The notes: generated by a model from the sequence alone, not told the origin. Counted from the first letter of the stretch, positions 16,956 to 24,518 are shown. The stretch is DNA of 27,009 bases from Longimicrobiaceae bacterium (GCA_030146875.1 JASLAX010000157.1:1-27009); one strand, 5' to 3'. Made by a program: numbers and translations.

Positions 16956-18083
16956 TCAGAAGCGATCCGCGCGATAGGGCGCCAGGTCCACCCCCGCCGC
17001 CTCTCCCAGCAGCAGCCCGCCGACGATCTCCCCCGTGAGCGGCGCCAGGAGGATGCCGTTGCGGAAGTGTCCGGTGGCGTGGAAGAGGCCGGCTACCTCG
17101 GGATCGGCCCCGAGGACCGGGAGCCCGTCCGGCGTTCCCGGGCGGAGGCCGGCCCACAGGTCGACGATGGGGAAGTCGGCGAGGGAAGGCGCCACCTCCA
17201 GCGCGGCATCCAGCAGCCCGCGCGCGCCCGCCGGGGTGACCGCCTTCCGGAAGCCGACCCGCTCCACCGTCGCGCCCACGATCAACCGCCCGTCCGCGCG
17301 CGGGACCAAGTAGCAGCGGGCGGAGTCGACCACGTGGCGGAAGACGCCGGGTACCGTCTCCAGCGCCAGGAGCTGCCCGTGCACGGGTACCACGGGGAGA
17401 GGGCGGGGAAGCCCCTCCAGCCGCCCCGACCAGCTCCCGGCGGCGATGACGACGGCGCCCGCCTCTACCCGCTCGCCCCCCAGCAGCTCCACGCCGGTGA
17501 CGCGGCCGCCGTCGCGGAGGAGGCGCGCCGCCTCGCAGCCGGTGCGGAACTCCGCGCCGGCGCGGGCGGCGGCGGACCACAGGGCCAGCGAGAGGGCGCG
17601 GTTCTCCACCTGGTGGTCGCCGGGGAAGCGGAGCGCCCTCGTCGCGGCGGGGGAGACGGCGGGCTCCAGCCGCCGCGCGTCGTCTCCCGTGAGCGCTTCG
17701 ACGTCGAGGCCTGCCGCGGACTGCCACGCCAGCCGCTCCTCCAGCTCGGCCTCATCAGCGTCCGTGAACGCCAGCCAGAGCGTCCCCTCGTCGCGGTAGC
17801 CCACGTCGATCCCCGTCTCCTCCCGCAGCGTCGCGGCCACGGCGGGGAAGCCGCGGCGGGCGCGGAGGAGCAGGTCCAGGAACGGCCCCGGGCCGGGCGC
17901 CTCCGCCTGCGGGGACAGCATCCCCGCCGCGGCATGGGACGCCTCCGCCCCGGGGCGCCCGCGCTCCAGCACCACCACGCGCAGCCCGCCGAGCGCCGCC
18001 CGGCGGGCGACGGCGCACCCGATCGCGCCGCCGCCGACCACGACCACGTCGGCGCGCGGGGGGGGCGCCCCTCCCGTCGTCAC
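16956..18083 (-). CDS. thiO: ThiO, glycine oxidase
   Basis: FAD-dependent oxidase that converts glycine to iminoglycine (dehydroglycine) for the thiazole branch of thiamine synthesis; 375 aa, the usual length. Dinucleotide-binding motif DVVVVGGGAIGCAVARRAA starts at residue 12. The segment SHAAAGMLSPQAE near 49-61 and the C-terminal DLWAGLRPGTPDGLPVLG and GHFRNGILLAPLTGE are characteristic of ThiO within the DAO family. The start is GTG at 18083, overlapping the preceding stop by GTGA. Last gene of the operon, followed by a strong hairpin. thiG, thiS and thiE are not in this window. A generic D-amino-acid oxidase role is the alternative but fits less well. Confidence 0.88.
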   Translation of the reverse strand: MTTGGAPPPRADVVVVGGGAIGCAVARRAALGGLRVVVLERGRPGAEASHAAAGMLSPQAEAPGPGPFLDLLLRARRGFPAVAATLREETGIDVGYRDEGTLWLAFTDADEAELEERLAWQSAAGLDVEALTGDDARRLEPAVSPAATRALRFPGDHQVENRALSLALWSAAARAGAEFRTGCEAARLLRDGGRVTGVELLGGERVEAGAVVIAAGSWSGRLEGLPRPLPVVPVHGQLLALETVPGVFRHVVDSARCYLVPRADGRLIVGATVERVGFRKAVTPAGARGLLDAALEVAPSLADFPIVDLWAGLRPGTPDGLPVLGADPEVAGLFHATGHFRNGILLAPLTGEIVGGLLLGEAAGVDLAPYRADRF

Positions 18084-18631
18084 CCCTCGCCGTCCCCTTC
18101 GGTCCGCCCGATCCCCTGCGACAGGTAGTCGCGCGACAGCTCCACGTAGTGGGCCGAGCTGGTGCTGACCCAGCGCAGCGAGGCGCCCTCCAGCTCCTTC
18201 TTCACCTTCGCCGGCGTTCCGGCCGCCATGTGCCGCGCGGGGATCTCCCCCCCGTCGGGAACCACGGCGCCCGCGGCGATCAGCGCCTCCTCCCCCACGG
18301 TCGCGCCCTGCAGCACCACGGCGTTCATCCCGATCAGCGCGCTCCGGCCCACCACGCAGCTCTCCAGGATCGCGCCGTGCCCCACGGTCACGTCCGGGCC
18401 GATGAGGGTGGGACCGCGGGCGCTCACGTGGATCACGCAGTTGTCCTGCACGCTGGTCCGCGCGCCGATGCGGATCTCGTGCTCCAGCTCGTCCCCGCGG
18501 AGCACGGCGCCGAACCAGACGCTCGCCTCCTCCTCGATGGTGACGTTGCCGATCACCACCGCGGTGGGGGCGATGAAGGCCGAGGGGTGGATGCGGGGGT
18601 GGACGCCGCGGTAGGGCAGGATGGTCGCCAT
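18080..18631 (-). CDS. Gamma-class carbonic-anhydrase-like hexapeptide-repeat protein (one zinc ligand replaced)
   Basis: Left-handed beta-helix protein of 183 aa in the gamma-CA/YrdA/PaaY family. Hexapeptide repeats run from about residue 15 to 130, followed by a C-terminal helix. Typical motifs: FIAPTAVVIGNVTI, VWFGAVLRGDE and SVQDNCVIHV. Two zinc-ligand positions are His68 (VIH) and His85 (VGH), but the third, normally His in GHxxxLHGC, is Glu90 here (GHGAILESC). Carbonic anhydrase activity is therefore uncertain; another hydration, acyl-related or purely structural role is possible. The ATG at 18631 has ACGGAG upstream. It starts 10 bp after the dehydratase stop and overlaps thiO by 4 bp. 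Confidence 0.87.
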   Translation of the reverse strand: MATILPYRGVHPRIHPSAFIAPTAVVIGNVTIEEEASVWFGAVLRGDELEHEIRIGARTSVQDNCVIHVSARGPTLIGPDVTVGHGAILESCVVGRSALIGMNAVVLQGATVGEEALIAAGAVVPDGGEIPARHMAAGTPAKVKKELEGASLRWVSTSSAHYVELSRDYLSQGIGRTEGDGEG

Positions 18632-18641
18632 GCTCCGTCGT

Positions 18642-19616
18642 TCAGTCGCGCTCGTTCAGGATCGCCGCGAGCCGCGCGGCGTCCACGTTGCTCCCCGTCA
18701 GGATCGCCGCGACGGGCCCCTCCACTCCCCCGGCCGCGGCCTCCAGCAGCGCCGCCACCGAGACCGCCGCGGACCCTTCCGCCACGATGCCCTCCTCCAC
18801 GTACAGCCACCGGATCGCCCTGCGGACGGCGGCCTCCGGCACCAGCACGACCTCGTCCACCACCCGCTCGGCCAGGGCGAGCGCCCGCTCGTCCGTCTCT
18901 CCCGAGAGCCCTTCGCAGAGCGTCGCGCCCTGCGGCGGGAGTCGCAGCTCACCGGCTGCCAGCGAAGCGTGCATCGCCGCCGTCTCCTCGCTCTGCACTC
19001 CGATGACGCGGATCGTGGGATCGACCGCCCGCGCCACGGTGCCGACGCCTCCCACGAGGCCGCCCCCGCCGATGGGGAGGACGAGCGTGCGGACGCCGGG
19101 CAGGTCGCGCACCACCTCCAGCCCCACCGTCCCCTGGCCGGCCACCACCGCGGGGTCGCTGTACGCGTGGAGGAAGGCCGCCCCCGTCTCCCGCGCCCAC
19201 GCCTCCGCCGCGTGGTGCGCGTCGTCGTAGGTCCCGTCCACCTCCCGCACCTCCGCCCCGAAGCGCGCGATGCGGCGCCGCTTGGTCTCCGGGGCGGAGG
19301 CGGGAAGGAAGACGACGGCGCGCGCGCCCGCCTCCCGCGCGGCGAGCGCGACCCCCAGGCCGTGGTTGCCGGCGGAGGCGGTGACGAGCCCGCGCGCCCT
19401 CTCCTCCGCCGAGAGGGAGGCGACCGCGTTCAGCGCACCGCGGACCTTGAACGAGCCCGTCCGCTGCATCCCCTCCAGCTTCAGCCACACGTCCGCGCCC
19501 GCGACGGCGGAGAGCGCGTCGGACCGCTCCAGCGGCGTCCGCCGCACCGCGCCCTCCAGCCGCCGCGCGGCAGCGAGGACGTGCGCCAGCGTGGGGAAGG
19601 CGCCCTCGTCAGCCAT
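18642..19616 (-). CDS. Threonine ammonia-lyase (catabolic-type, PLP fold II)
   Basis: PLP enzyme that deaminates threonine (or serine) to 2-oxobutyrate (pyruvate); 324 aa. PLP-binding Lys57 is in RTGSFKVRGA, the substrate/cofactor loop SAGNHGLG is at 81-88 and the phosphate-binding glycine loop PIGGGGLVGG starts at 181. It lacks the C-terminal ACT-like regulatory domain of biosynthetic IlvA, so it matches TdcB-type threonine dehydratase or the related serine racemase family. The ATG at 19616 overlaps the end of the upstream CBS-protein gene by 8 bp and has GGAGGAGG right before it. Part of the five-gene minus-strand operon. Substrate preference between threonine and serine cannot be read from sequence. 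Confidence 0.9.
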   Translation of the reverse strand: MADEGAFPTLAHVLAAARRLEGAVRRTPLERSDALSAVAGADVWLKLEGMQRTGSFKVRGALNAVASLSAEERARGLVTASAGNHGLGVALAAREAGARAVVFLPASAPETKRRRIARFGAEVREVDGTYDDAHHAAEAWARETGAAFLHAYSDPAVVAGQGTVGLEVVRDLPGVRTLVLPIGGGGLVGGVGTVARAVDPTIRVIGVQSEETAAMHASLAAGELRLPPQGATLCEGLSGETDERALALAERVVDEVVLVPEAAVRRAIRWLYVEEGIVAEGSAAVSVAALLEAAAGGVEGPVAAILTGSNVDAARLAAILNERD

Positions 19617-20499
19617 CCTCCTCCTCCGCCGGCGCGGCTTCCTCTCCCTCGCCGGGATGGAGGTGGGAGAGCGAGGCGCGCAGGACCAGCGTCTCGGAGG
19701 CGTCCAGCACGCGGATTCGCACCCCCTCGCGCACCAGCTCCTCGCCGGGGCGGGGGACGTGGCCCAGCTCGTCGAGCAGGTAGCCGTTGAGCGAGCGGTG
19801 CTCGAGCTGGGGAAAGGAGACGTTGAAGAAGTGGTTGATCTCGCGCAGGTCCGTGCTCCCCTCCACCTCGATCTCGTTGCGCGAGACGCGCACGATGGAC
19901 TGCTCCTCCACGTCCGTCTCGTCCACGATCTCGCCCACCAGCTCCTCCAGCACGTCCTCCAGCGTCACCAGCCCGTCGGTGCCGCCGTACTCGTCGATCA
20001 CCACGCCCAGGTGGATGCGGCGCGTCTGGAAGTCGCGCAGCAGCCGGGTCAGCGGGATGCTGCCGGGGACGAAGAACGGCTCGCGGGCCAGCTCCCCCAG
20101 CGTGACGTCGCGCTGGCCCGAGACCAGCGCGCCGTAGGCGTCGCGGATGTAGAGGATGCCCGTGACGGCGTCCACCGAGTCGCCGTAGACGGGAACGCGC
20201 GAGTAGCGCACCGTCTGCAGCTCCAGGGCGATGGCGGAGAGCGGGAGCGAGGCCGGCCAGGCGAACACGTCCACGCGCGGGGTCATCACGTCCCACGCGC
20301 GCATCTCGTCCAGCTTCAGCACCCGCTCCACGATCTGGCGGTGCTGCTCGCGGGGGTCCGGGTCGTGCGGGGGAGGGGCGCCGTCGCGGGCCGGGGCGGG
20401 CGCGGCGGAGCGCCACGGGCCGGGAACGCGGTCCGCCAGGGCGCGCAGCAAGCGCCCCGGCCCGCGCGATCGGCCGGGTTCGCCGTCGGGGGGTGTCAC
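19609..20499 (-). CDS. CorC/HlyC-like CBS-domain protein
   Basis: Soluble 296-aa protein with the organisation of E. coli CorC (YbeX). A short variable N-terminus precedes a CBS pair (VMTPRVDVFAWPASLPLSAIALEL through VTLEDVLEELVGEIVDE, about residues 75-210) and a C-terminal transporter-associated CorC_HlyC domain (ending with SLNGYLLDELGHVPRPGEEL and ASLSHLHPGEGE). The membrane DUF21 domain of larger CNNM-type homologues is absent. Proposed roles in the family are magnesium/cobalt efflux support and ribosome-related functions; neither is proven by sequence. The start is GTG at 20499, overlapping the BsuPI gene stop by GTGA. A longer frame upstream is the shadow of the BsuPI gene. Confidence 0.9.
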   Translation of the reverse strand: MTPPDGEPGRSRGPGRLLRALADRVPGPWRSAAPAPARDGAPPPHDPDPREQHRQIVERVLKLDEMRAWDVMTPRVDVFAWPASLPLSAIALELQTVRYSRVPVYGDSVDAVTGILYIRDAYGALVSGQRDVTLGELAREPFFVPGSIPLTRLLRDFQTRRIHLGVVIDEYGGTDGLVTLEDVLEELVGEIVDETDVEEQSIVRVSRNEIEVEGSTDLREINHFFNVSFPQLEHRSLNGYLLDELGHVPRPGEELVREGVRIRVLDASETLVLRASLSHLHPGEGEEAAPAEEEDG

Positions 20500-20957
20500 G
20501 GAAGGGTGAAGAACGACGCCTGCTCCACCCGGTGGTTGCGGGCCGTCAGCGTGCCGCGCGCCGTGAGCCGGCCCCGCGTGCCGGCGGGCGGGCTCCACGA
20601 GGCGGTGTAGGTGCGCGTGGCGCCGGGGGCGACCGTCTCGCTGCCCAGCGCCTGGGTGAAGCCGCGCTCGGCCGACCAGCGCCAGACCTCGCGCGTGCCG
20701 TCCAGCACCGCGAAGTCGAACTGCTGCCCGCTCGAGAACTCCAGCTCCACGGGCGCGTCGGCCGTGTTGGTGACCTGCAGCACGAACACAACGCTGTCGG
20801 CGCCCGTCTGCACCTGCAGCGAGGTCGTGAGCGGTCCCGCGGGCGAGCTGGCGGGCATGGGTCCGTCCGGGGCGGCGGGGGGCGGCGGGGGCGCGCAGGC
20901 GCCCAGGACCGGCGCGAGCAGCGCGAGGAGCAGCGTGAGGGCGCCGTGCTTGTGCAT
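20496..20957 (-). CDS. BsuPI-domain lipoprotein (putative proteinase inhibitor)
   Basis: 153-aa predicted lipoprotein. The signal peptide MHKHGALTLLLALLAPVLGAC ends in a lipobox with Cys21, followed by a Pro/Ala-rich linker (22-42) and a beta-sandwich domain. Motifs such as VVFVLQVTNTADAPVELEF, SGQQFDFAVLDG and EVWRWSAERGFTQ are typical of the BsuPI (IPI) family, named after the Bacillus intracellular proteinase inhibitor. Inhibitor activity of envelope-anchored members is not established. The ATG at 20957 is chosen because a promoter -10 lies at 21046-21051, which excludes the longer frame starting at 21047. First gene of the operon with the CorC-like protein, threonine lyase, gamma-CA-like protein and thiO. 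Confidence 0.82.
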   Translation of the reverse strand: MHKHGALTLLLALLAPVLGACAPPPPPAAPDGPMPASSPAGPLTTSLQVQTGADSVVFVLQVTNTADAPVELEFSSGQQFDFAVLDGTREVWRWSAERGFTQALGSETVAPGATRTYTASWSPPAGTRGRLTARGTLTARNHRVEQASFFTLP

Positions 20958-21045
20958 GCGGGGGTGGCTCCATCCGGGTGCGGGACCGGCGCGGCGGCGG
21001 CGCGGGAGCGCCGGCCGCGGGGCCCTGGCTGGCGGCTGAAAACGC

Positions 21046-21075
21046 AAGATAGAGGCCGGAAATCGGGGGAGTCAA
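21046..21075 (-). promoter_or_regulatory. Promoter of the BsuPI-corC-lyase-gammaCA-thiO operon
   Basis: On the minus strand TTGACT (21075-21070), 18-nt spacer, TATCTT (21051-21046). The expected transcript start near 21039 gives an ~80-nt leader before the ATG at 20957. It lies back to back with the ATP synthase promoter, 31 bp between the two -35 boxes. Confidence 0.6.
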
Positions 21076-21105
21076 GCGCGCCCGCCGGGGCGCGCGCCCG
21101 CGTGC

Positions 21106-21134
21106 TTGCGAAAAATTTCACAAGCTCGTATATT
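21106..21134 (+). promoter_or_regulatory. Promoter of the ATP synthase operon
   Basis: TTGCGA at 21106-21111, exactly 17-nt spacer, TATATT at 21129-21134, in a locally AT-rich patch (AAAAATTTCACAAG) that stands out from the surrounding GC-rich DNA. The leader to the first start codon is about 30 nt. Confidence 0.7.
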
Positions 21135-21172
21135 GGGCGCGCTCACCCACGGGTAGACGCTCGGAGGCACGC

Positions 21173-21433
21173 ATGGCCCAGCAGCGACCGAAGCCGGGAG
21201 ATCCGCCCGGGCGCGGACCCGACGTCGGGGAGTACGCCGGGGTGGGGCTCGCGTTCGCCGCCTCCATCGCGCTCTTCCTGGTGGTGGGGATGTGGGCCGA
21301 CAAGCGCTTCGGCACGGAGCCGTGGCTGATGATCGCCGGGGTGGTGGTGGGCGCCTCCGCCGGGTTCTGGTCCATGTACAGGCAGCTCGTCGTGGAGCCG
21401 CGCGAGCGGGAGAGGAAGGACCGGGACCCGTGA
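21173..21433 (+). CDS. atpZ: AtpZ/AtpI-family small membrane protein
   Basis: 86-aa protein with two predicted transmembrane helices (about 22-40 and 50-68) and polar ends. The segment GMWADKRFGTEPWLMIAGVVVGASAGF matches the AtpZ/AtpI pattern (GxxxDxxxGTxPWxxxxGxxxG). Family members sit at the head of F-type ATPase operons and have been linked to magnesium handling and c-ring assembly. The ATG at 21173 has GGAGG 5 bases upstream and is the first gene after the promoter. It overlaps the next gene by GTGA. Confidence 0.85.
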   Translation: MAQQRPKPGDPPGRGPDVGEYAGVGLAFAASIALFLVVGMWADKRFGTEPWLMIAGVVVGASAGFWSMYRQLVVEPRERERKDRDP

Positions 21434-21798
21434 AGACGCAGGCCGTCCGCTACACCCTCTCCGCCGCGCTGGTCGCGGCGATGATCGCCGCCATGGGGCT
21501 GCTGATGGCCGCCCCCGCGGTGCGGCGCGAGGTGCTGGTGGGCACGGGGCTCGGGCTGCTGGTGCAGGTGGCGGCTTTCTGGATCTTCTTCGTCTGGGTG
21601 TACCCGGAGAAGCCCTGGCTGGGATACGGGATGGGGCTGCTGGCCCGCTTCGCCGTGTTCGCCGTGATGGCGCTCCTGGTGGTGCCGCGCGCGGGGCTGG
21701 CGCTGGCCCCCACCATGTTCTCGCTCGTCGCCGTCCTCTGGCTGACCACCATGCTGGAGCCGGCGTTCCTGAAGCCTCGTCCTACGAGGAACGCATAG
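21430..21798 (+). CDS. AtpI-like four-helix membrane protein of the ATP synthase operon
   Basis: 122-aa very hydrophobic protein with four predicted transmembrane helices (about 8-28, 37-58, 69-89 and 93-113). Size, topology and position just before atpB are those of ATP synthase protein I (UncI/AtpI family), but I see no diagnostic motif beyond the hydrophobic pattern, so the assignment rests mainly on context. The start is GTG at 21430, overlapping the atpZ stop. It ends one base before the atpB ATG. A longer frame from 21292 is the shadow of atpZ. Confidence 0.7.
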   Translation: MKTQAVRYTLSAALVAAMIAAMGLLMAAPAVRREVLVGTGLGLLVQVAAFWIFFVWVYPEKPWLGYGMGLLARFAVFAVMALLVVPRAGLALAPTMFSLVAVLWLTTMLEPAFLKPRPTRNA

Positions 21799-21799
21799 G

Positions 21800-22813
21800 A
21801 TGACACTGAAGGCCCTTCTGCTCTCGCTCCTGCTGGCCGCCCCGCTCGCCGCGCAGGACCGCGCGGCGCCCGCGGCCCCGGCCGGGCAGGCGCCGACCGC
21901 CGGCCCCAACGCGCCGGCCGCGGTGCAAGAAGAGGCGGCGCAGGCGCTCGGCGGGTCACAGGCGCACGCCGCCGAGTCCGGCGAGGGCGGGCACAGCGCC
22001 GAGTTCGACCCCATGCACCACGTGCAGGACGGCCGGACGCTGGAGTTCCACCCGTTCGGGGTGGTCCACCTCCCCGCCGCGGGGAGCTGGCAGGTGGGCC
22101 CGGTCGACATGACGCCCACGCGCCACGTGGTCTTCCTGTGGATCACCGCCGTCATCATGCTGGCCGTGTTCATCCCCGCCGGGCTGGCCGCGCGCCGCCG
22201 GGCCCGGGGCCGGTCCCCGGGGCGGAAGCGTCACAACGCGGTGGAGGCGGCGGTGATCTTCTTCCGCAACGAGGTGGTGATGCCGAACATCGGGCACGGG
22301 GGCGCGCCGTACGCCGGCTACCTGGTGACCCTGTTCTTCTTCATCCTGATCGCCAACCTGCTGGGGCTGATCCCCTGGGGCGCGAGCGCGACCGCGAACA
22401 TCGCGGTGACCGCCGCGCTGGCGCTGATCACCTTCGTGGTGGTGGAGGTCTCGGGGATGCGCGCGCTGGGCGCCAAGGGGTACCTGAAGACCATCGTCTA
22501 CATCCCGCACGGCCTGCCCGGGTGGCTGGTGCCGATCATGGCGGTGATCATGACCCCGGTGGAGCTGCTGGGGAAGATGGCCAAGCCGTTCGCGCTGGCC
22601 GTCCGCCTGATGGCGAACATGATGGCCGGGCACATCGTGCTGCTCTCGCTCTTCGGCGTGGCCCTGGCGTTCGGGTCGCTCGCCATCGCCGTAGGGCCGC
22701 TGCTGATGTCGATCATGCTGACCTTCCTGGAGATCTTCGTGGCGTTCCTCCAGGCGTACGTCTTCGTGGTGCTGACCAGCGTGTTCATCGGGCTGATCCG
22801 GCACGCGCACTAG
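21800..22813 (+). CDS. atpB: ATP synthase Fo subunit a
   Basis: Proton-channel subunit of the F1Fo ATP synthase, 337 aa. The essential Arg269 is in KPFALAVRLMANMMAGH, and the downstream helix carries LTFLEIFVAFLQAYVFVVLTSVFIGL. About 105 residues precede the first transmembrane helix (HVVFLWITAVIMLAVFIPAG): a signal-peptide-like start (MTLKALLLSLLLAAPLAAQ) and an Ala/Pro/Glu/His-rich segment. This is longer than the 270-aa enterobacterial protein; extended N-termini occur in some phyla. The ATG at 21800 follows the previous stop by one base. A 199-bp gap separates it from atpE. Confidence 0.97.
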   Translation: MTLKALLLSLLLAAPLAAQDRAAPAAPAGQAPTAGPNAPAAVQEEAAQALGGSQAHAAESGEGGHSAEFDPMHHVQDGRTLEFHPFGVVHLPAAGSWQVGPVDMTPTRHVVFLWITAVIMLAVFIPAGLAARRRARGRSPGRKRHNAVEAAVIFFRNEVVMPNIGHGGAPYAGYLVTLFFFILIANLLGLIPWGASATANIAVTAALALITFVVVEVSGMRALGAKGYLKTIVYIPHGLPGWLVPIMAVIMTPVELLGKMAKPFALAVRLMANMMAGHIVLLSLFGVALAFGSLAIAVGPLLMSIMLTFLEIFVAFLQAYVFVVLTSVFIGLIRHAH

Positions 22814-23012
22814 AGAAGAAGAGGTGACGGCACGCGCGGCCGCCGAGAGCGCCGCGCCGGCGGGGAAGGCTCCACCCCCGCCGCACGTACCCGGGGGATG
22901 GGCGCCCCGGGGAGGACGTTCGGCGCAGCGCGCCGGCTCGCGTCCGCGGCCCCGACGGCCGCCCGGAGCACCCGGCCCCAGACAGACCACGCACTCCACC
23001 GGAGAGCTTCCC
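22814..23012 (+). other. 199-bp atpB-atpE intergenic region
   Basis: GC-rich non-coding spacer. The atpE frame is open back to a GTG at 22824 that has GAAGAAGAG before it, which would add a 63-residue Pro/Arg/Ala-rich extension. Subunit c does not carry such a tail, so I read this as a leader. No strong promoter or long perfect hairpin is seen. Confidence 0.5.
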
Positions 23013-23276
23013 ATGCAGGCTGCGGACTACGTCTTCCTGAGCAACGGCCTCCTCGGCGCCGGCATCGGCGCCGGCCTGGCCATCATCGGCGCGGGCCTGG
23101 GCATCGGCCTGATCGGCCGCGGCGCCACCGAGGGCATGGCGCGCCAGCCCGAGATCGCCGGCAACATCCAGACGGCGGGGATCATCCTCGCGGCCCTGAT
23201 CGAGGGCGCGACGTTCTTCGCCCTGATCGTGACCCTGATGATCCGCGGCACGGTCCAGGGCGTCCTGGGCCAGTAA
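23013..23276 (+). CDS. atpE: ATP synthase Fo subunit c
   Basis: Membrane rotor subunit, 87 aa, two helices. Helix 1 has the glycine-repeat motif (GAGIGAGLAIIGAGLGIG, 15-32), the polar loop is ARQP (43-46), and the ion-carrying carboxylate is Glu64 in AALIEGATFF. The sodium-binding set (Gln in helix 1, Glu-Ser-Thr and Tyr in helix 2) is not present, so a proton-translocating ring is expected. The ATG at 23013 with GGAG upstream is chosen over an open upstream extension. It is followed by a strong hairpin before atpF. Confidence 0.97.
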   Translation: MQAADYVFLSNGLLGAGIGAGLAIIGAGLGIGLIGRGATEGMARQPEIAGNIQTAGIILAALIEGATFFALIVTLMIRGTVQGVLGQ

Positions 23277-23285
23277 GCACGACGC

Positions 23286-23317
23286 CGGCGCGGCGGGGGC
23301 CTTTCCCCGCCGCGCCG
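23286..23317 (+). terminator. Hairpin between atpE and atpF
   Basis: Perfect 13-bp stem (23286-23298 and 23305-23317) with loop GCCTTT, 9 bp after the atpE stop. No T-run follows and the operon continues. It may protect the 3' end of an atpE-rich mRNA or cause partial termination, raising subunit c relative to b. Confidence 0.55.
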
Positions 23318-23354
23318 CTCTCGATCCAGCTTTCCAGTTGAGGCTTCTGCAACC

Positions 23355-23945
23355 ATGACCGCCAAGCTGCTGCGCATCCTGCCGGTGCTCCTCCTGACGG
23401 CGACGCCCCTCTACGCCGCCGAAGAGGCGGCGGGGCCGCTCGACGTCAACGTGGGGCTGATGGTCTGGACGATCCTGATCTTCGTGATCGTCCTGTTCGC
23501 CCTCGGCAAGTTCGCCTGGCCCCACATCCTGGGCGCCGTGGAGGCGCGCGAGCAGCACATCCAGACCCTGCTCGCCGACGCCGAGCGCGACCGCACCGCG
23601 GCGGCCGCCATGCTCGACGAGAACCGGCGCCTGATGGAGGACACCCGCGCGCGCGTCCAGGAGGCGCTGAACGAGGCGCGCTCCACGTCGGAGCGCATGC
23701 GCGAGGAGATCATGTCGCAGGCGCGGCGCGAGCAGGAGGAGCTGGTCGCCCGCACGCACCGCGACATCGCGTCCGAGCGCGAGGCCGCGCTGCAGTCGGT
23801 GCGCCGCGACGCCGTGGACCTGGCCATCGCCGCCGCCGAGAAGCTGGTGCGCCGCCGCATGGACGATGCCGAGAACCGCCGGCTGGTCTCGGAGTACCTG
23901 GGCCAGCTCGACACCGCGGCCCCCGCGGCCGCCGCCGGAGCCTGA
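23355..23945 (+). CDS. atpF: ATP synthase Fo subunit b
   Basis: Peripheral-stalk subunit, 196 aa. A signal-peptide-like N-terminus (about 1-22, ending TPLYAAEEAAG) precedes the membrane helix (VNVGLMVWTILIFVIVLFALGKFAW, about 32-56). A long charged coiled coil (REQHIQTLLADAERDR through AAEKLVRRRMDDAENR) follows, and an Ala/Pro tail ends the protein. A cleaved or retained N-terminal leader on subunit b is seen in several phyla. The ATG at 23355 is chosen; TTGAGG lies about 10 bases upstream. It ends 3 bp before the atpH start. Confidence 0.95.
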   Translation: MTAKLLRILPVLLLTATPLYAAEEAAGPLDVNVGLMVWTILIFVIVLFALGKFAWPHILGAVEAREQHIQTLLADAERDRTAAAAMLDENRRLMEDTRARVQEALNEARSTSERMREEIMSQARREQEELVARTHRDIASEREAALQSVRRDAVDLAIAAAEKLVRRRMDDAENRRLVSEYLGQLDTAAPAAAAGA

Positions 23946-23948
23946 GCC

Positions 23949-24518
23949 GTGCGCTCCTCGCTGATCGCCCGCAACTACGCCGAGACCCTGCTGGCGCTCG
24001 CCGAGCGCAACGGGGGGCTTCCCGCCGTGCAGGAGTACGCGCGGGCGCTGGACGACGTGGCCGCGCTGGTGCAGGGCGAGCCGCGCGTGCGGCACTTCCT
24101 GGAGACGCCGCGCGTGAGCGCGGCCGAGCGGAAGCAGGCGCTGCGCGCTGCCCTCTCCGGGCGCGTTCCCGAGCTCTTCCTGCGCTTCGTGCTGGTGGTG
24201 GTGGACAAGGGCCGCCAGGGGCACCTGCGCGAGATCGCCTCGGCGTACCACGACCGGGTGGACGAGATGCTGGGCCAGGTGCGGGTGCAGGTGACGGTGG
24301 CCCGCGAGCCCGACCCCGCCCTGCGCGAGGAGGTGCGGGTCGCGCTGGAGCGCCGGCTGGCCGCCCGCGTGGTCCCCACCTTCACGACGGACCCCGACAT
24401 CCTGGGCGGGATGATCGTGCGCTACGGCGACGAGGTCCTGGACGGCTCGGTCCGTCGGCGGGCCCAGGAGCTTCGCCGGCGCATGCTGGCGGCCACGCTC
24501 CCCCCGGCCGCGGTGTAG
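23949..24518 (+). CDS. atpH: ATP synthase F1 subunit delta (OSCP)
   Basis: Links F1 to the peripheral stalk. The protein is 189 aa. The N-terminal helical domain begins with IARNYAETLLALAERNG, the conserved middle is FLRFVLVVVDKGRQGHLREIASAY, and the C-terminal domain has DPDILGGMIVRYGDEVLDGSVRRRAQELRR, which is the family signature. The start is GTG at 23949, directly after the atpF stop. A 99-bp gap to atpA contains a small CCAGCG/CGCTGG hairpin at 24582-24597. Confidence 0.94.
   Translation: MRSSLIARNYAETLLALAERNGGLPAVQEYARALDDVAALVQGEPRVRHFLETPRVSAAERKQALRAALSGRVPELFLRFVLVVVDKGRQGHLREIASAYHDRVDEMLGQVRVQVTVAREPDPALREEVRVALERRLAARVVPTFTTDPDILGGMIVRYGDEVLDGSVRRRAQELRRRMLAATLPPAAV

Noticed and set aside
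12607..17727. A 1706-codon open frame on the minus strand
   Set aside because: High GC keeps shadow frames open; only its last 268 codons (thiD) are real, and the rest overlaps well-supported genes in other frames.
20958..21047. 30-codon upstream extension of the BsuPI lipoprotein
   Set aside because: It would begin at the -10 box of the promoter and would bury the lipoprotein signal peptide inside the protein.
22824..23012. 63-residue N-terminal extension of subunit c from a GTG with a purine-rich upstream
   Set aside because: Subunit c lacks such Pro/Arg-rich tails, and the ATG at 23013 has its own GGAG; kept as intergenic DNA.
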